64,000 nt of DNA from the NCBI RefSeq assembly GCF_016097555.1, contig NC_054706.1, positions 53,702,509 to 53,766,508 of the forward strand, given 5' to 3'. Shown here in pieces: positions 23,716-36,600 of this stretch. The translations under genes and the position numbers were made by a program. Under the pieces are notes generated by a model. It saw only the letters and a list, made by a program, of their open reading frames with translations. It was not told the origin of the DNA and made no database searches. How positions within the stretch are numbered: position 1 is the first letter of the stretch; each line of letters opens with the position of its first letter. Source of the stretch: Gigantopelta aegis. Lineage: Eukaryota; Mollusca; Gastropoda; Neomphalida; Peltospiridae.

Positions 23716-26005
23716 AAGACCATTTTCACAAACAGTCCGAGAAAGAAAGAAGCAGAAGAAAGAAAGAAAACAATCAACAAGGAGGAATGAAGGGGGTTTT
23801 CTTCCTGTAAATTTGCATCCCCAAAGTTTTCTGTATGTTTGCTCCCCAAGAACTATAACATGACCTTCACTTAAAAGGAGAAATACAGCACAAACATTCT
23901 GATGTAAAATGAATGGACAAGAGAAGATCAATTAAAGAGATATTGGGCTTTTTTTTCCTCCCTCACTTAACTCACCTGTCGATATTTAAATGTCCGTCAT
24001 CGTACCGAGGACAAAGTACTCCAATAAAAAGGAACACAGTTGTTAGCCGTCACCAGTCCCGGCCCATGAATGAATCCTTATTAACTTGTATTGACGTAGT
24101 AGCGACTGTTGCGAATGCCTCAAGAACATTTGCCGCCCTTGCTATTATACCATCTGCAGGATGGATGTGAAAGGTTCCAAGACACCATCCGATGACAGTG
24201 TGTCAGCACTGTGACCACACAACACTCCGACAGCATGCAGGCATCAATACAAACAGGTTTCAGGTTGTTATTTTGTTTTCGCCCGGCAAGACACACTGGT
24301 TATTAAACTGCAAAGCAGATTGCAAAGGAATTGTAATGCTTCACTGAGTTCTATTTAGAATTTTTCAAATTAATATTTCATGAAGCTACTTTTTTATGCT
24401 TTCATCCCACTTTTTTAATGCAGAAAAATGGATAATCTTTTTCTCTCAATATAAAGGCATTAAAGATTGATAATTATATCATCTGTATAAACTTTTAATT
24501 GGATATTTAAAAATTAATATATTATAACTAATAAAGTACTTTAAATATGTATGTAATCCTAAACAACTTTTTTAAAATTACATTTTAATTTTTTTCCATT
24601 TTTTAATCTATATTATTATTAATAAATGTTTAAATAACTGTAGCCATAAAATTAGAATGACTAAAAGCAATAACGTATTCCAATGTCAGTAGCAGATCAT
24701 GGATTTTATTTGGAGGTGCAACAATTATCCATTAAATTAAACATTTTAAAAACAATGATGTTGATAAAATTAATCTTCTGAAAACTACAATCTCGGGGAA
24801 AAGATTAATTCATTAAAATAAAGATACATGTACAAATATTTTCAAATGTATATTAGGTTTTAGATATTAATCTTAGCAAACCAGCATTCATATGACTATT
24901 TTTAATTTAACATGTTACAAAAAAAATAAAATAATGCATTAGTAACAAAATCGAAACAAGGTCAAACATTGTTAATTAACAGAAAACTACATAAGTTTAA
25001 ATGAAGAGAGTTAGATACATTAAATTAGTAAGTTATCTCGAAAATACTACACTCTGTTTTTGCACACAGATGTACAACGAAAGAGAGAAATCGTCAAAAA
25101 GAAGAAATGAACACTATTCAAGCGGCGAAGTTAATCTGCTCGGCTAAGAGCAAGCCATCTCCCACATGATTCCATGATTAACTCCATTCGAAAGAGAAAT
25201 CCTCTAATCAACGTGACCGCAAACACACCCTCAATGAGACAGCCAGGGCCGCCGAAGCGTCATTTCTCTGAAGAACAAATCTCGCTATTACATTAATCGG
25301 ACACTTACACACAGCGGTCACTTGCTGTAACCCTGGCCCGAGCACGGCACACACACACAGACATGTGCTTGGACTGACTCTCCTACAGTCTTCGTTATAG
25401 GTGGTGCTCTCTCTCTTGATGGAGGAAACACGGAAATCACCCACGACTGTTTGCTCTTTGGGACAAAGTGAGCTAGCATTATCAAATCAATAAGCCGTGA
25501 GGTGACATTGTAACTTTGGACAGTTTACACACATCCATGGGAATGGCAATGTCGTTGTGGGATTCTCTGTGAATTTGACAGCAGTCTGAGCTTTTCGCTA
25601 ACAACCACTTTCATAGCACCGCTTTAATCTGCTCTCCAAATAATCTAATTTGCATTCAAAAGATCAGATTTGACTGGTATTGAAGTTTCTGGTGTAGTTC
25701 CTCTTTTACAAGACAGTTTGAAAAAGTCTTTAAAATTTTACACATCTGGAGATCGGTAATTAGTTTTTCCCACTAAATATTTTATATGGACTAAAAAGCT
25801 TGAATGTTTTGTGAAATCAAGTGAATAGCACAATTTGTAGCAGGTTTCCTCTGAAGACTACATATTATATGCCCAGTCCACTTTAAGAGGCAGAGAAGTT
25901 GATTTAAAAGTGGTTTAGAATACAATTAAAAGTGTTTACAGTTTAATAGTTTAATGCTAAAGCATAATCCTAAAGACTAGTACTGTAAAATCAATACTTG
26001 TTATA
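23716..26005. other. Repeat-poor island, function unknown
   Basis: No SINE or MITE is recognisable over about 2.3 kb, which is unusual for this window. Frames at 23913-24170 and 25208-25444 do not resemble known proteins. The segment 25500-25690 has balanced composition and an octamer word atttgcat, and may be regulatory. Confidence 0.4.
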
Positions 26006-26011
26006 TATGGA

Positions 26012-26249
26012 AGGAAGGAAATGTTTTATTTAATGATGCACTCAATACATTTTATTTAAGGTTATATGGAGTCGGACATTTGGTTAAGGACCATACAGAT
26101 ATTGAGGGAGGAATCCCGCTGTTGCCACTTCATGGACTACTCTTTTCGATTAGCAGCAAGGGATCTTTTATATGCACCATCCCATAGACAGGATGGCACA
26201 TACCACGGCCTTTGATGTACCAGTCGTGGTGCACTGGCTGGAGCGAGTA
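26012..26249 (-). mobile_element. SINE type A, 5'-truncated
   Basis: Target duplication ttatatatgga (26001-26011), with one mismatch in the right copy (26250-26260). The head is missing. Confidence 0.82.
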
Positions 26250-26307
26250 TTATGTATGGATGCAGGCTATGTCAAAATCTATCCAACAGGCTTGATGTTC
26301 TACAAAT

Positions 26308-26905
26308 ATTTGTTTTTGTTTAATGATACCAGTAGAGAACATTGATTTATTAATCATCAGCTACTGGATGTCAAACATTGACCATTCTGACATAGTCTTT
26401 GATGAAAAGTTAAAGTTTGTTTTGTTGAACGACATTGATTTATTAATCATCAGCTACTGGATGTCAAACATTTGGTCATTCTGACATATAGTCTTAGAGA
26501 GGAAACCCACTATATTTTTCCATTAGTAGCAAGAAATATTTTATAAGCACCATCTCACAGACAGTATAGCACATATCAGGGCCTTTGATATACCAGTTGT
26601 AGTGCACTGGATGGAACAAGAAATAATCCAATGGGCCACCGATGGGGATTGATCCCAGACCGATTGTGCATTAGGCAAGCACTTTACCACTGGGCTTCGT
26701 TCTGCCCCTAGTCTCAAATGAAACCCATTATATTTTTCAATTAGCAGCAAGAGATCTTTTATATGCACTTTCCCAGACAGGACAGCACATACCACAGGCT
26801 TTGATATACCAGGCATGGGATATTGGTTAGGACAGAAAAAACATCAGAGAATGGGTCCACCAAGTGGGTATCATGCTACAGTATTCTAGTGAGCTAGATT
26901 CCACC
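26308..26905 (-). mobile_element. SINE type B, split by a nested SINE
   Basis: The tail part at 26308-26407 and the core/head part from 26709 belong to one element interrupted at 26408. The head on the right is degenerate. Confidence 0.72.
26408..26708 (-). mobile_element. Nested SINE type B, head I
   Basis: A near-complete element inside another SINE. Its target duplication is tagtctttgatgaaa (26393-26407), with diverged copy tagtctcaaatgaaa (26709-26723). Confidence 0.78.
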
Positions 26906-27200
26906 CCCTGCAAAAAAATATGTTTTGCATTTGTAGGTTTTTAAAAGCATGTTAGGGCGGTTTCAGAATTCATCGCCTGGGGGGGGGGGGGTAGAGACAC
27001 TGATTTTTATCTTATACCTAGTCTGTCTACCATATCTTTCCCAAATATATGATTTAAATACAAATTTATTTTGTGAGTGGTAGGTACACACTATACAGTG
27101 AAACCCATCAAAACTGGACAATGACAGGACCAAGTAAAAAATATGGTTTTAAGGGGTATCCGGTTTAGATAGGTTCCCTTCTGTACTGATATTTAAAAAG

Positions 27201-27453
27201 GAAGGAAGAAAGGAAATGTTTTATTTAACGACGCACTCAACATATTTTATTCACAGTTATATGGCATCGGACATATGGTTAAGGACCACACAGATACATG
27301 TATATAGAGAGAAAACCTGCTGTCCCACTTCATGGACTCCTTTTTTCAATTAGCAGCATGGGATCTTTTATATGCACCATCTCACAGACAGGATAGTACA
27401 CACCACGGCCTTTGTTACACCAGTTGTGGAGCACTGGCTGGAATGAGAAATAG
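27201..27453 (-). mobile_element. SINE type A, 5'-truncated, inside a pogo-like MITE
   Basis: Perfect 13-bp target duplication gatatttaaaaag at 27188-27200 and 27454-27466. Confidence 0.9.
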
Positions 27454-27484
27454 GATATTTAAAAAGAGACTGTGAAAAACATCC

Positions 27485-27770
27485 AGTTTTGAGGGTTTTC
27501 CAGTTTACAGAGGGTCCTATTTTGATGAGTTTTCCAGTTTACAGAGGGTCCTGTTTTGATGAGTTTTCCAGTTTACAGAGGGTCCTGTTTTGAGGGTTTT
27601 CCAGTTTACAGAGGGTCCTGTTTTGATGAGTTTTCCAGTTTACAGAGGGTCCTGTTTTGATGAGTTTTCCAGTTTACAGAGGGTCCTGTTTTGAGGGTTA
27701 CCCAGTTTACAGAGGGTCCTGTTTTGATGAGTTTTCCAGTTTACAGAGGGTCCTGTTTTGATAAGTTTTA
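27485..27770. repeat. 34-bp tandem array in a transposon arm
   Basis: About eight units built on ccagtttacagagggtcctg, with two length variants (with or without atgagt). The same word occurs once in the related element at 5381-5633, so the expansion is local. Confidence 0.88.
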
Positions 27771-27779
27771 CACTGTATT

Positions 27780-28040
27780 ACTGTCATGTGACACAGTGGT
27801 TAAGTCATCGGTCTTAAGTTTGGTTGGTGTTGGGTTCACACTCCGTTACCGGCTCCCACCCAGCTAGTTTTAATGACTCAGAAGTGGGTGGGTGTGTATA
27901 AGACCTACAGCATAATAAGTGGCCTTACACACCCACTACATCGACTTCTCTCTCACTAACCCACTGTCTTTGAACAGACAGGCCAGATACCTGAGGTGTG
28001 TGCCAAAGACATCATGTTTAAACCTTAATTGGATATAACA
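27780..28040 (+). mobile_element. SINE type D
   Basis: The tRNA-like head contains acagtggttaagtcatcgg and gggttcacactcc. It ends near ccttaattggatata. Related copies lie at 31937-32326, 46817-46890 and 52573-52829. Confidence 0.72.
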
Positions 28041-28206
28041 ATCTCAAACTCACAGATAGCATCAAAGACAAAGTTCTGTAATTCCAATGTGAATTGCTGT
28101 ACAAAGTCAGGGGCTTTTTCAATAAAAAAATATTTGCCATTGGTTAAAGGTATAATTTTATTTTATTTTATATTAGTTGTAAATGTTACTTGTTTAAAAT
28201 ACTATA

Positions 28207-28511
28207 AAGTTAAAAGTTTGTTTTGTTTAACGACACCCAACAGATTACATTGATTAATTAATAATCAGCTATTGGGTGTCAAACATTTGGTACTTCTGAC
28301 TCATTGTCAACAGAGAAAACCCGCTACATTTTTCTTAATGCAGCAAGGGATCTTTTATATGCACTTTCCCACAGACAGGAAAACACATACCATGTACACC
28401 CTTTGACCAGTTGTGGTGCACTGGTTGGAATGGATCAACCAAGGTGGTTCGATTCTGTGACACAAACACCTCAAGCGAGCACTCAACCGACTAACCTAAA
28501 TCACACTCCTA
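28207..28511 (-). mobile_element. SINE type B, head II
   Basis: The tail tttgttttgtttaacgacac, the core and a head II with a B-box-like ggttcgattctgt (minus-strand sense gaatcgaacc) are all present. Confidence 0.82.
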
Positions 28512-28661
28512 AATTGCTGTAGGCAAATTCCAAATAGTCAGCACACTGCCTATAGCAAACATATTTCAAAATTGCTGGAGCTATACTAATAGATTTTTAA
28601 ATTGTAAAATGACAAACTATTTTATACACAGACCACAATTTTATGGAAATGTACATCATAA

Positions 28662-28667
<6 letters not shown>

Positions 28668-28720
<53 letters not shown>

Positions 28721-28726
28721 TATATA
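28668..28726. repeat. (TATACA)n microsatellite
   Basis: About nine hexanucleotide units ending at the left edge of the next MITE. Confidence 0.93.
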
Positions 28727-29266
28727 CTTTAAAAAAAAAAAGTAGGGGAACCTGAAATATTAATGTTAATATCAACTATTAGACCGAACATACATTTTGA
28801 CCACAGACATCCTAGTAAAGAAGGTTCAGGTCTGTTTATTAACACACTGAAACACATCCATAGTTTGCACGTGCATCACACAGTTGCCCCGTACACGTGC
28901 ATGGAGTGTCAATCTCGATTTTGACCATTTCCAGGAAGGTCGGTTAATCACTGTGGGACATTATTTCTATCAATCATTTTCATTCTTTTGATCATACAGT
29001 TGTTATTGTTTTGTTTTTAGTCATTTTTATTGTTTGAATTTGCGATTTACTGATAAAAAACCCATCAACTTTCAAATTTCACTTCTGACCCCAATCGTCC
29101 TTCAAGATCTTTGGTGTCATAAAACCTACTGTAATACTGAACTACCGGTTGTAATGTTTGCCCAATTAATTCACTATTGTCATATAACCATTCCCCACAG
29201 CTAATATACCTTACAATTTTGGCAATTGTAAATTCTTATTAGAGTTCCCCTTCTTTTTTAGAAGAG
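28727..29266. mobile_element. TA-flanked MITE with AGTAGGGGAAC ends
   Basis: Left end aaaagtaggggaacc and right end ggggaac in reverse complement (gagttccccttctttttta) form imperfect inverted repeats flanked by TA. It is about 540 bp with no coding capacity. A second copy, heavily interrupted, spans 55486-59903. Confidence 0.78.
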
Positions 29267-30297
29267 TATATACATATATATATATATATATACAGAACAA
29301 TATTTAACATAAATTATTATCAGAAGTGAAGACATAATAAACTAGTGGTTTTCTCACATCTTATTAATCAGAATCCATATGAATTATTCATGAACTGTTG
29401 ATCAACAGCTGGAAGACAGATTAATATGTTAATGAAAACTGTGAAACATGAGCTGATAAATTCAGAGCTCTGTCAAATCCATTCAACGTACACACCTAAA
29501 CATTAAAAACTTCCATTTTTGCTATTGATTATATATACATTCAATAGTCAAATTATGGATTGTGGACATGAAGTGGTGTATTATATTTGTGACGACTGCC
29601 ACCATCTGTGTTCACTTACTGATATACAACAACAAATATAATGAAACCTGAAAGTTTATCAGTCATCTCTATTAAAAAGTCTGTCATCAATTTGCTGTTA
29701 TTGTAACATGTTTCTGATACATGCTTATGATGAAAGTGTTGGATTTTAGTTTATAAACATTATAAGTGTATATTTATCACTATTAGATTTTATTGTTTAG
29801 ATTATCCTTTTCTGAACATTTGAAGTGTTACCATGATATTTTTAAAAGCAAAAGTACCAGTTACTGAGATGAATTCGTCTGTTTTTAAAGATATTTTAAT
29901 GTCACAGACTCTTGTTTACTCAATTGAAACTTTATTCACATGTGTTACAGGTTTGTAGATTACCCAAACTTAGTGTCCATTAAAACTTGGGTCTCCAACT
30001 TTAACAAAGCATTTTTAAAGACACAAATTACATTTGTTATGAAGTAGCACAAACTGAATTTTTAACTCACAATAATGTTATGTACATGAAAAAAAGATAT
30101 ATTACAAACTAAAATGAAGTCTTATCTACTACCAATCTTAGTATGATCAAAAACACACTGAATCTCCTCCAAACTGCCAAATTTGAATTAAAGTTGGCAA
30201 ATATATTTCACTATTAATTTACCAACAGGCTAATTAAAACACTAAATGTCCTTGGTGATCTGCCATGATTTTGTATGGCAAGCATTTGATTACAGAT
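29267..30297. other. No feature recognised
   Basis: AT-rich sequence. A perfect 14-bp palindrome ctgttgatcaacag lies near 29395. Confidence 0.4.
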
Positions 30298-30508
30298 TGT
30301 TTTATTTAACGACGCACTTAACACATTTTATAAACAGTTATATGGCATCAGACATATGGTTAAGGACCACATAGATATTGAGAGACAAAACCTGCTGTTG
30401 CCACTTTATGGATTACTCTTTTTGATTAGCAGCAAGGGATCTTTCATATGCACCATACCACAGACAGGATAGTACATACCACGGCCTTTGTTACACCAGT
30501 TGTGGAGA
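30298..30508 (-). mobile_element. SINE type A, 5'-truncated
   Basis: Tail (tttatttaacgacgcactta) and core are present. The head and the ttcc tract are missing. Confidence 0.72.
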
Positions 30509-31432
30509 TCAAAGGAAACAAGCTGTGGTGTTTACGGAAAAGCAACTGACGAAAAACGTCAGTAGCTTATCAGTTAGGCCTACCGTAATGTAATTTAACA
30601 GTATTTTTAACAGACCATATCTGTATTCATTTGTATGTTTGATACACACAATAAAAGTTGTATTTTATTTGAGCAATGAAAACTCCAACTGAAAAACCAC
30701 TTATTTGGTGCCAAATTTGTCACATGATCAGAACAGTCATTCTGTCTTTTGTGTCCACTACCCGTAACTATCGTATCATATTTTATCCTCAATTACAGAT
30801 TTGATCGGTTGTAATTGATGATTTTTACTTTTTGTCATTTGTTTATTCAGCAATTCTTTATAAAATATTAGAAACTTTTCATTTTGGCGGGGATATCACC
30901 TCTTATAAAAACAACGGAATGGGAATTGGTAGTGTTCATCATTAAAATCATTTATCTTGGGTGCCACATAATATATACACCGCCTTTACAAAAACAAAAC
31001 TACTTTTTTATCAGCTGGCGATATCAAAGTGATCCAATTCATTGGATGAAGATGGAAATAAAATGGCCAGAAATTTTTTATCCCACATTAGGGGATCACT
31101 TTGCAAAAATCTTTATTGTTTTACACATATATCTTGAAATCTTTATTAAAATAATAATATTACAACTTCAACTGGTTCAGCAAAACGAATGCCGGTGAAT
31201 GTCCGACCAACAACATCTCTGTTTCAACTAAAGGAACATAAAAGATACATACATACATACATACATACATACATACACTTGTTCAAATATACATGTATTT
31301 CTTAACATTATCTATCCAGAACACTTATAGCTACTTCTTTATCTGTTAATCCAGTTGTACTCAAAACTGTTTCATATGTACTATATTATTATTTTTATTA
31401 AAGCACCTCTTGATAACCCCATGGTTAACTGA
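30509..31432. other. No supported gene; AT-rich
   Basis: A 104-codon plus frame at 30884-31198 is hydrophobic but matches no family I know. The word caaagtgatcc near 31025 recurs inverted near 31094. An (atac)n microsatellite lies at 31242-31275. Confidence 0.4.
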
Positions 31433-31670
31433 AGGAGTGGGATCTAGTTCAGTCAGTAGAGTGCTCGCCTGACGTGTACGATCAACACTCCCCAGTGGAT
31501 ACATTCTCTGATTGGGTTTTTCTGTCCCAACCAGTGCTCCACAACTGGTATATCAAAGGCAGCGGTAAGTGCTATCCTGTATGTGAGAAAATGCATATAA
31601 AAGATGCTAATGAAAAAATGTAACGGATTTTCTCTGAAAAAAAAAAAGAAGTCATAATTACCAATCCAAA
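31433..31670 (+). mobile_element. SINE head II with core, tail degraded
   Basis: Reads ggatctagttcagtcagtag, then the core, then an A-rich break at 31640. Confidence 0.65.
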
Positions 31671-31677
31671 TCACACC

Positions 31678-31869
31678 ATGACTGGTATATCAAAGGTTGT
31701 GGTATGTGCTATCCTGACTGTGGGATGGTACACATAAAATATCGCTTACTACTAATGGAAAAATGTAGAGGGTTTCTCTAAAACTATACATAAAAAATTA
31801 CCAAATATCCAATAGCCGGTGATTAATAAATCAATGTGCTCTAGTGGTTTCATTAAACAAAACAAACTT
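31678..31869 (+). mobile_element. SINE type B, 5'-truncated
   Basis: Core from catgactggtatatcaaagg to tail ttcattaaacaaaacaaac. Confidence 0.75.
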
Positions 31870-31936
31870 TAATTTTGGTTGGCTGCTTCAATTTTAAACT
31901 ATTAACTGCCAAACAAAGGTTCATTCATTCATTACA

Positions 31937-32118
31937 ACTTATTTTTGTGCTTATATCCAATTAAGGCTCAAGCACGCAGTCCTGGGCACAAACCTGCTAT
32001 CTGGACTGGGTTAGTGGTTAGTGAGAGAAAAGTCATTGCAGTGGTCTTACACCTACCCATTGAGTGGTTAAAACTCACTCTGGGTGGGAACGGTACCAGG
32101 ATATGAACCCAGTACTTA
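31937..32118 (-). mobile_element. SINE type D
   Basis: Begins with tgcttatatccaattaagg. Its tRNA-like head, to the right, has been amplified (next entry). Confidence 0.7.
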
Positions 32119-32326
32119 CAGCCTTATGGCCGATGGCTTAACCACGACACCACTTGGGCCGATAGTATCTACCAGCCTTATTTTTGATGACTTAACCACG
32201 ACACCACCGAGGCCAATAGTACCTACCAGCCTTATATCCGATGGCTTAACCACGACACCACCGAGGCCAATAGTACCTACCAGCCTTATGTCCGATGGCT
32301 TAACCACGACACCACTGAGGCTGGTA
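32119..32326. repeat. 54-bp tandem array of a SINE head
   Basis: Nearly four units of cagccttat..cgatggcttaaccacgacaccac. The unit is part of the type D tRNA-like head with flank. The apparent 93-codon Thr/Pro-rich frame is a by-product. Confidence 0.85.
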
Positions 32327-32329
32327 AAC

Positions 32330-33390
32330 GAAGGTAAAATATGTCTGTTTTTGTTCAGATTCTAAGTTAATACACATAGAGAAAGGTCAGAGTCATTACC
32401 AGGCTGTTGATTAGAGTTCAATAAACACTGACAGTCCAAACGCTAGCAGTGATTACTAGTAGTGCGTGTCCGAGGTCAATTACGACAGCCATTTCACTGG
32501 ATCAAAGATTTGTCCACAAATTAATTAGCTCTTTTAAGTACATTTATAGACAAACAGTTATATTTGAATTGTGAAAATAAAATATTGTTTAATCCATGCA
32601 TATTTATGTATGTACATGTAGGCAATTGCCATGTGTTTACAAGGCACATGATGTAAAATGCTATGACACATAAATCATAGAAAACCCCAGGTTTGACAAT
32701 TTGATCTTTTGACCCTAGGAAGACCTGCGACCAGTATCTTTGATGTTGCAAACTGTGACTGAAAAGACCTGCTTGATTACTGGAGATGAAATTTGCTTCA
32801 ACTACATGAAATTAACATAGATCTAGAAGGAAACATTCTCTTTGATGATTCATATATATCAGACCTATGGCAACACAGATCAAAGAAGTAATAAGGTGAT
32901 TAATTCATCAGGGATGGGAATTGGTGAACTGTAAAAAAGAGGAAATCTAGAGGGGTCCGGGGTAAGGACGATAAAAATGCTAGGAAACGCAATGTTCCAT
33001 CAGAGGAAAACCGCGGATCCAAAGAGAATTCCCACCCCTGATTCATGCAATAAAAATAGAAACCATTTAGTTAGATGATAACACATCAATTTAATACTGA
33101 AAACCTAGATGCAGTGAATTCAAACTAACAAGATTTGTTTGAATTTATTAACAAATTTAAAATAGTAAAGGTTTATGTTAGACAATTAACAATGTCAACT
33201 TGACCAAAGTATTGATCATATTTAGGGGGTTGGGGAATTACTTTTTTCAAGACCTGAACATTCTTTACTAGGATAGGATGTCTGTGGTCAATGTATATTT
33301 TTTTCGCCTACTACATGTACCCCAAAAAGGAAACTTAAGAAATGGTCTATATCACACCAGGGACATAATATATATCTATCAAATTTAGAC
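32330..33390. other. No feature recognised
   Basis: Unique sequence. No coding family is recognisable. Confidence 0.4.
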
Positions 33391-33391
33391 A

Positions 33392-33511
33392 GGATCCACT
33401 GTTTTGAGGGTCGTGTTTTTGAATTTAGAAAATTTGGGACCATGTAACTTGGTCGGTTTTGATAGGATTCCAGTTTGTTCCGGATACAGTTTAGACAGGG
33501 TTTCACTGTAC
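33392..33511. mobile_element. Pogo-like MITE fragment
   Basis: Contains ggttttgataggattccagt and ends gacagggtttcactgta, the right end of the 5381-5633 family. Confidence 0.6.
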
Positions 33512-33612
33512 TTTCAAGAGTAGATACAGGAATTTGAAATGGTGGGAGGGGAGAGAGTGTGCAAAACATTTACCACACATTTACAATTTCTAAAATAAAT
33601 GCCTCACATAAA

Positions 33613-36600
33613 GGTCAAATACACCAAGCGGGGTATATGGTGTTCATCAAGAAAGGTCAAATACACCAAGCGGGGTATATGGTGTTCATCAAGAATGGTC
33701 AAATACACCAAGCGGGGTATATGGTGTTCATCAAGAATGGTCAAATACACCAAGCGGGGTATATGGTGTTCATCAAGAAAGGTCAAATACACCAAGCGGG
33801 GTATATGGTGTTCATCAAGAATGGTCAAATACACCAAGCGGGGTATATGGTGTTCATCAAGAATGGTCAAATACACCAAGCGGGGTATATGGTGTTCATC
33901 AAGAATGGTCAAATACACCAAGCGGGGTATATGGTGTTCATCAAGAATGGTCAAATACACCAAGCGGGGTATATGGTGTTCATCAAGAAAGGTCAAATAC
34001 ACCAAGCGGGGTATATGGTGTTCATCAAGAATGGTCAAATACACCAAGCGGGGTATATGGTGTTCATCAAGAAAGGTCAAATACACCAAGCGGGGTATAT
34101 GGTGTTCATCAAGAATGGTCAAATACACCAAGCGGGGTATATGGTGTTCATCAAGAATGGTCAAATACACCAAGCGGGGTATATGGTGTTCATCAAGAAA
34201 GGTCAAATACACCAAGCGGGGTATATGGTGTTCATCAAGAATGGTCAAATACACCAAGCGGGGTATATGGTGTTCATCAAGAATGGTCAAATACACCAAG
34301 CGGGGTATATGGTGTTCATCAAGAATGGTCAAATACACCAAGCGGGGTATATGGTGTTCATCAAGAATGGTCAAATACACCAAGCGGGGTATATGGTGTT
34401 CATCAAGAAAGGTCAAATACACCAAGCGGGGTATATGGTGTTCATCAAGAATGGTCAAATACACCAAGCGGGGTATATGGTGTTCATCAAGAATGGTCAA
34501 ATACACCAAGCGGGGTATATGGTGTTCATCAAGAATGGTCAAATACACCAAGCGGGGTATATGGTGTTCATCAAGAAAGGTCAAATACACCAAGCGGGGT
34601 ATATGGTGTTCATCAAGAATGGTCAAATACACCAAGCGGGGTATATGGTGTTCATCAAGAATGGTCAAATACACCAAGCGGGGTATATGGTGTCCATCAA
34701 GAATGGTCAAATACACCAAGCGGGGTATATGGTGTCCATCAAGAATGGTCAAATACACCAAGCGGGGTATATGGTGTCCATCAAGAATGGTCAAATACAC
34801 CAAGCGGGGTATATGGTGTCCATCAAGAATGGTCAAATACACCAAGCGGGGTATATGGTGTCCATCAAGAATGGTCAAATACACCAAGCGGGGTATATGG
34901 TGTCCATCAAGAATGGTCAAATACACCAAGCGGGGTATATGGTGTTCATCAAGAATGGTCAAATACACCAAGCGGGGTATATGGTGTTCATCAAGAATGG
35001 TCAAATACACCAAGCGGGGTATATGGTGTTCATCAAGAATGGTCAAATACACCAAGCGGGGTATATGGTGTTCATCAAGAATGGTCAAATACACCAAGCG
35101 GGGTATATGGTGTTCATCAAGAATGGTCAAATACACCAAGCGGGGTATATGGTGTCCATCAAGAATGGTCAAATACACCAAGCGGGGTATATGGTGTCCA
35201 TCAAGAATGGTCAAATACACCAAGCGGGGTATATGGTGTCCATCAAGAATGGTCAAATACACCAAGCGGGGTATATGGTGTCCATCAAGAATGGTCAAAT
35301 ACACCAAGCGGGGTATATGGTGTCCATCAAGAATGGTCAAATACACCAAGCGGGGTATATGGTGTCCATCAAGAATGGTCAAATACACCAAGCGGGGTAT
35401 ATGGTGTCCATCAAGAATGGTCAAATACACCAAGCGGGGTATATGGTGTCCATCAAGAATGGTCAAATACACCAAGCGGGGTATATGGTGTTCATCAAGA
35501 ATGGTCAAATACACCAAGCGGGGTATATGGTGTTCATCAAGAATGGTCAAATACACCAAGCGGGGTATATGGTGTTCATCAAGAATGGTCAAATACACCA
35601 AGCGGGGTATATGGTGTTCATCAAGAATGGTCAAATACACCAAGCGGGGTATATGGTGTCCATCAAGAATGGTCAAATACACCAAGCGGGGTATATGGTG
35701 TCCATCAAGAATGGTCAAATACACCAAGCGGGGTATATGGTGTCCATCAAGAATGGTCAAATACACCAAGCGGGGTATATGGTGTCCATCAAGAATGGTC
35801 AAATACACCAAGCGGGGTATATGGTGTTCATCAAGAATGGTCAAATACACCAAGCGGGGTATATGGTGTTCATCAAGAATGGTCAAATACACCAAGCGGG
35901 TATATGGTGTTCATCAAGAATGGTCAAATACACCAAGCGGGGTATATGGTGTTCATCAAGAATGGTCAAATACACCAAGCGGGGTATATGGTGTTCATCA
36001 AGAATGGTCAAATACACCAAGCGGGGTATATGGTGTTCATCAAGAATGGTCAAATACACCAAGCGGGGTATATGGTGTCCATCAAGAATGGTCAAATACA
36101 CCAAGCGGGGTATATGGTGTTCATCAAGAATGGTCAAATACACCAAGCGGGGTATATGGTGTCCATCAAGAATGGTCAAATACACCAAGCGGGGTATATG
36201 GTGTTCATCAAGAATGGTCAAATACACCAAGCGGGGTATATGGTGTTCATCAAGAATGGTCAAATACACCAAGCGGGGTATATGGTGTTCATCAAGAATG
36301 GTCAAATACACCAAGCGGGGTATATGGTGTTCATCAAGAATGGTCAAATACACCAAGCGGGGTATATGGTGTTCATCAAGAATGGTCAAATACACCAAGC
36401 GGGGTATATGGTGTTCATCAAGAATGGTCAAATACACCAAGCGGGGTATATGGTGTCCATCAAGAATGGTCAAATACACCAAGCGGGGTATATGGTGTTC
36501 ATCAAGAATGGTCAAATACACCAAGCGGGGTATATGGTGTCCATCAAGAATGGTCAAATACACCAAGCGGGGTATATGGTGTTCATCAAGAATGGTCAAA

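Larger units (their letters stand above)
27096..27775. mobile_element. Pogo-like MITE with SINE insertion and tandem expansion
   Basis: Starts cagtgaaacccatcaaaact after TA (27094-27095) and ends in an inverted cactg followed by TA (27776-27777). A SINE sits at 27201-27453. The right arm has expanded into a 34-bp tandem array. Confidence 0.75.

Noticed and set aside
30884-31198. 104-codon hydrophobic frame
   Set aside because: AT-rich sequence gives Ile/Phe/Lys runs by chance; no domain, splice or promoter context supports it.
32084-32365. Thr/Pro-rich repeat protein
   Set aside because: Reads the 54-bp amplification of a type D SINE head.
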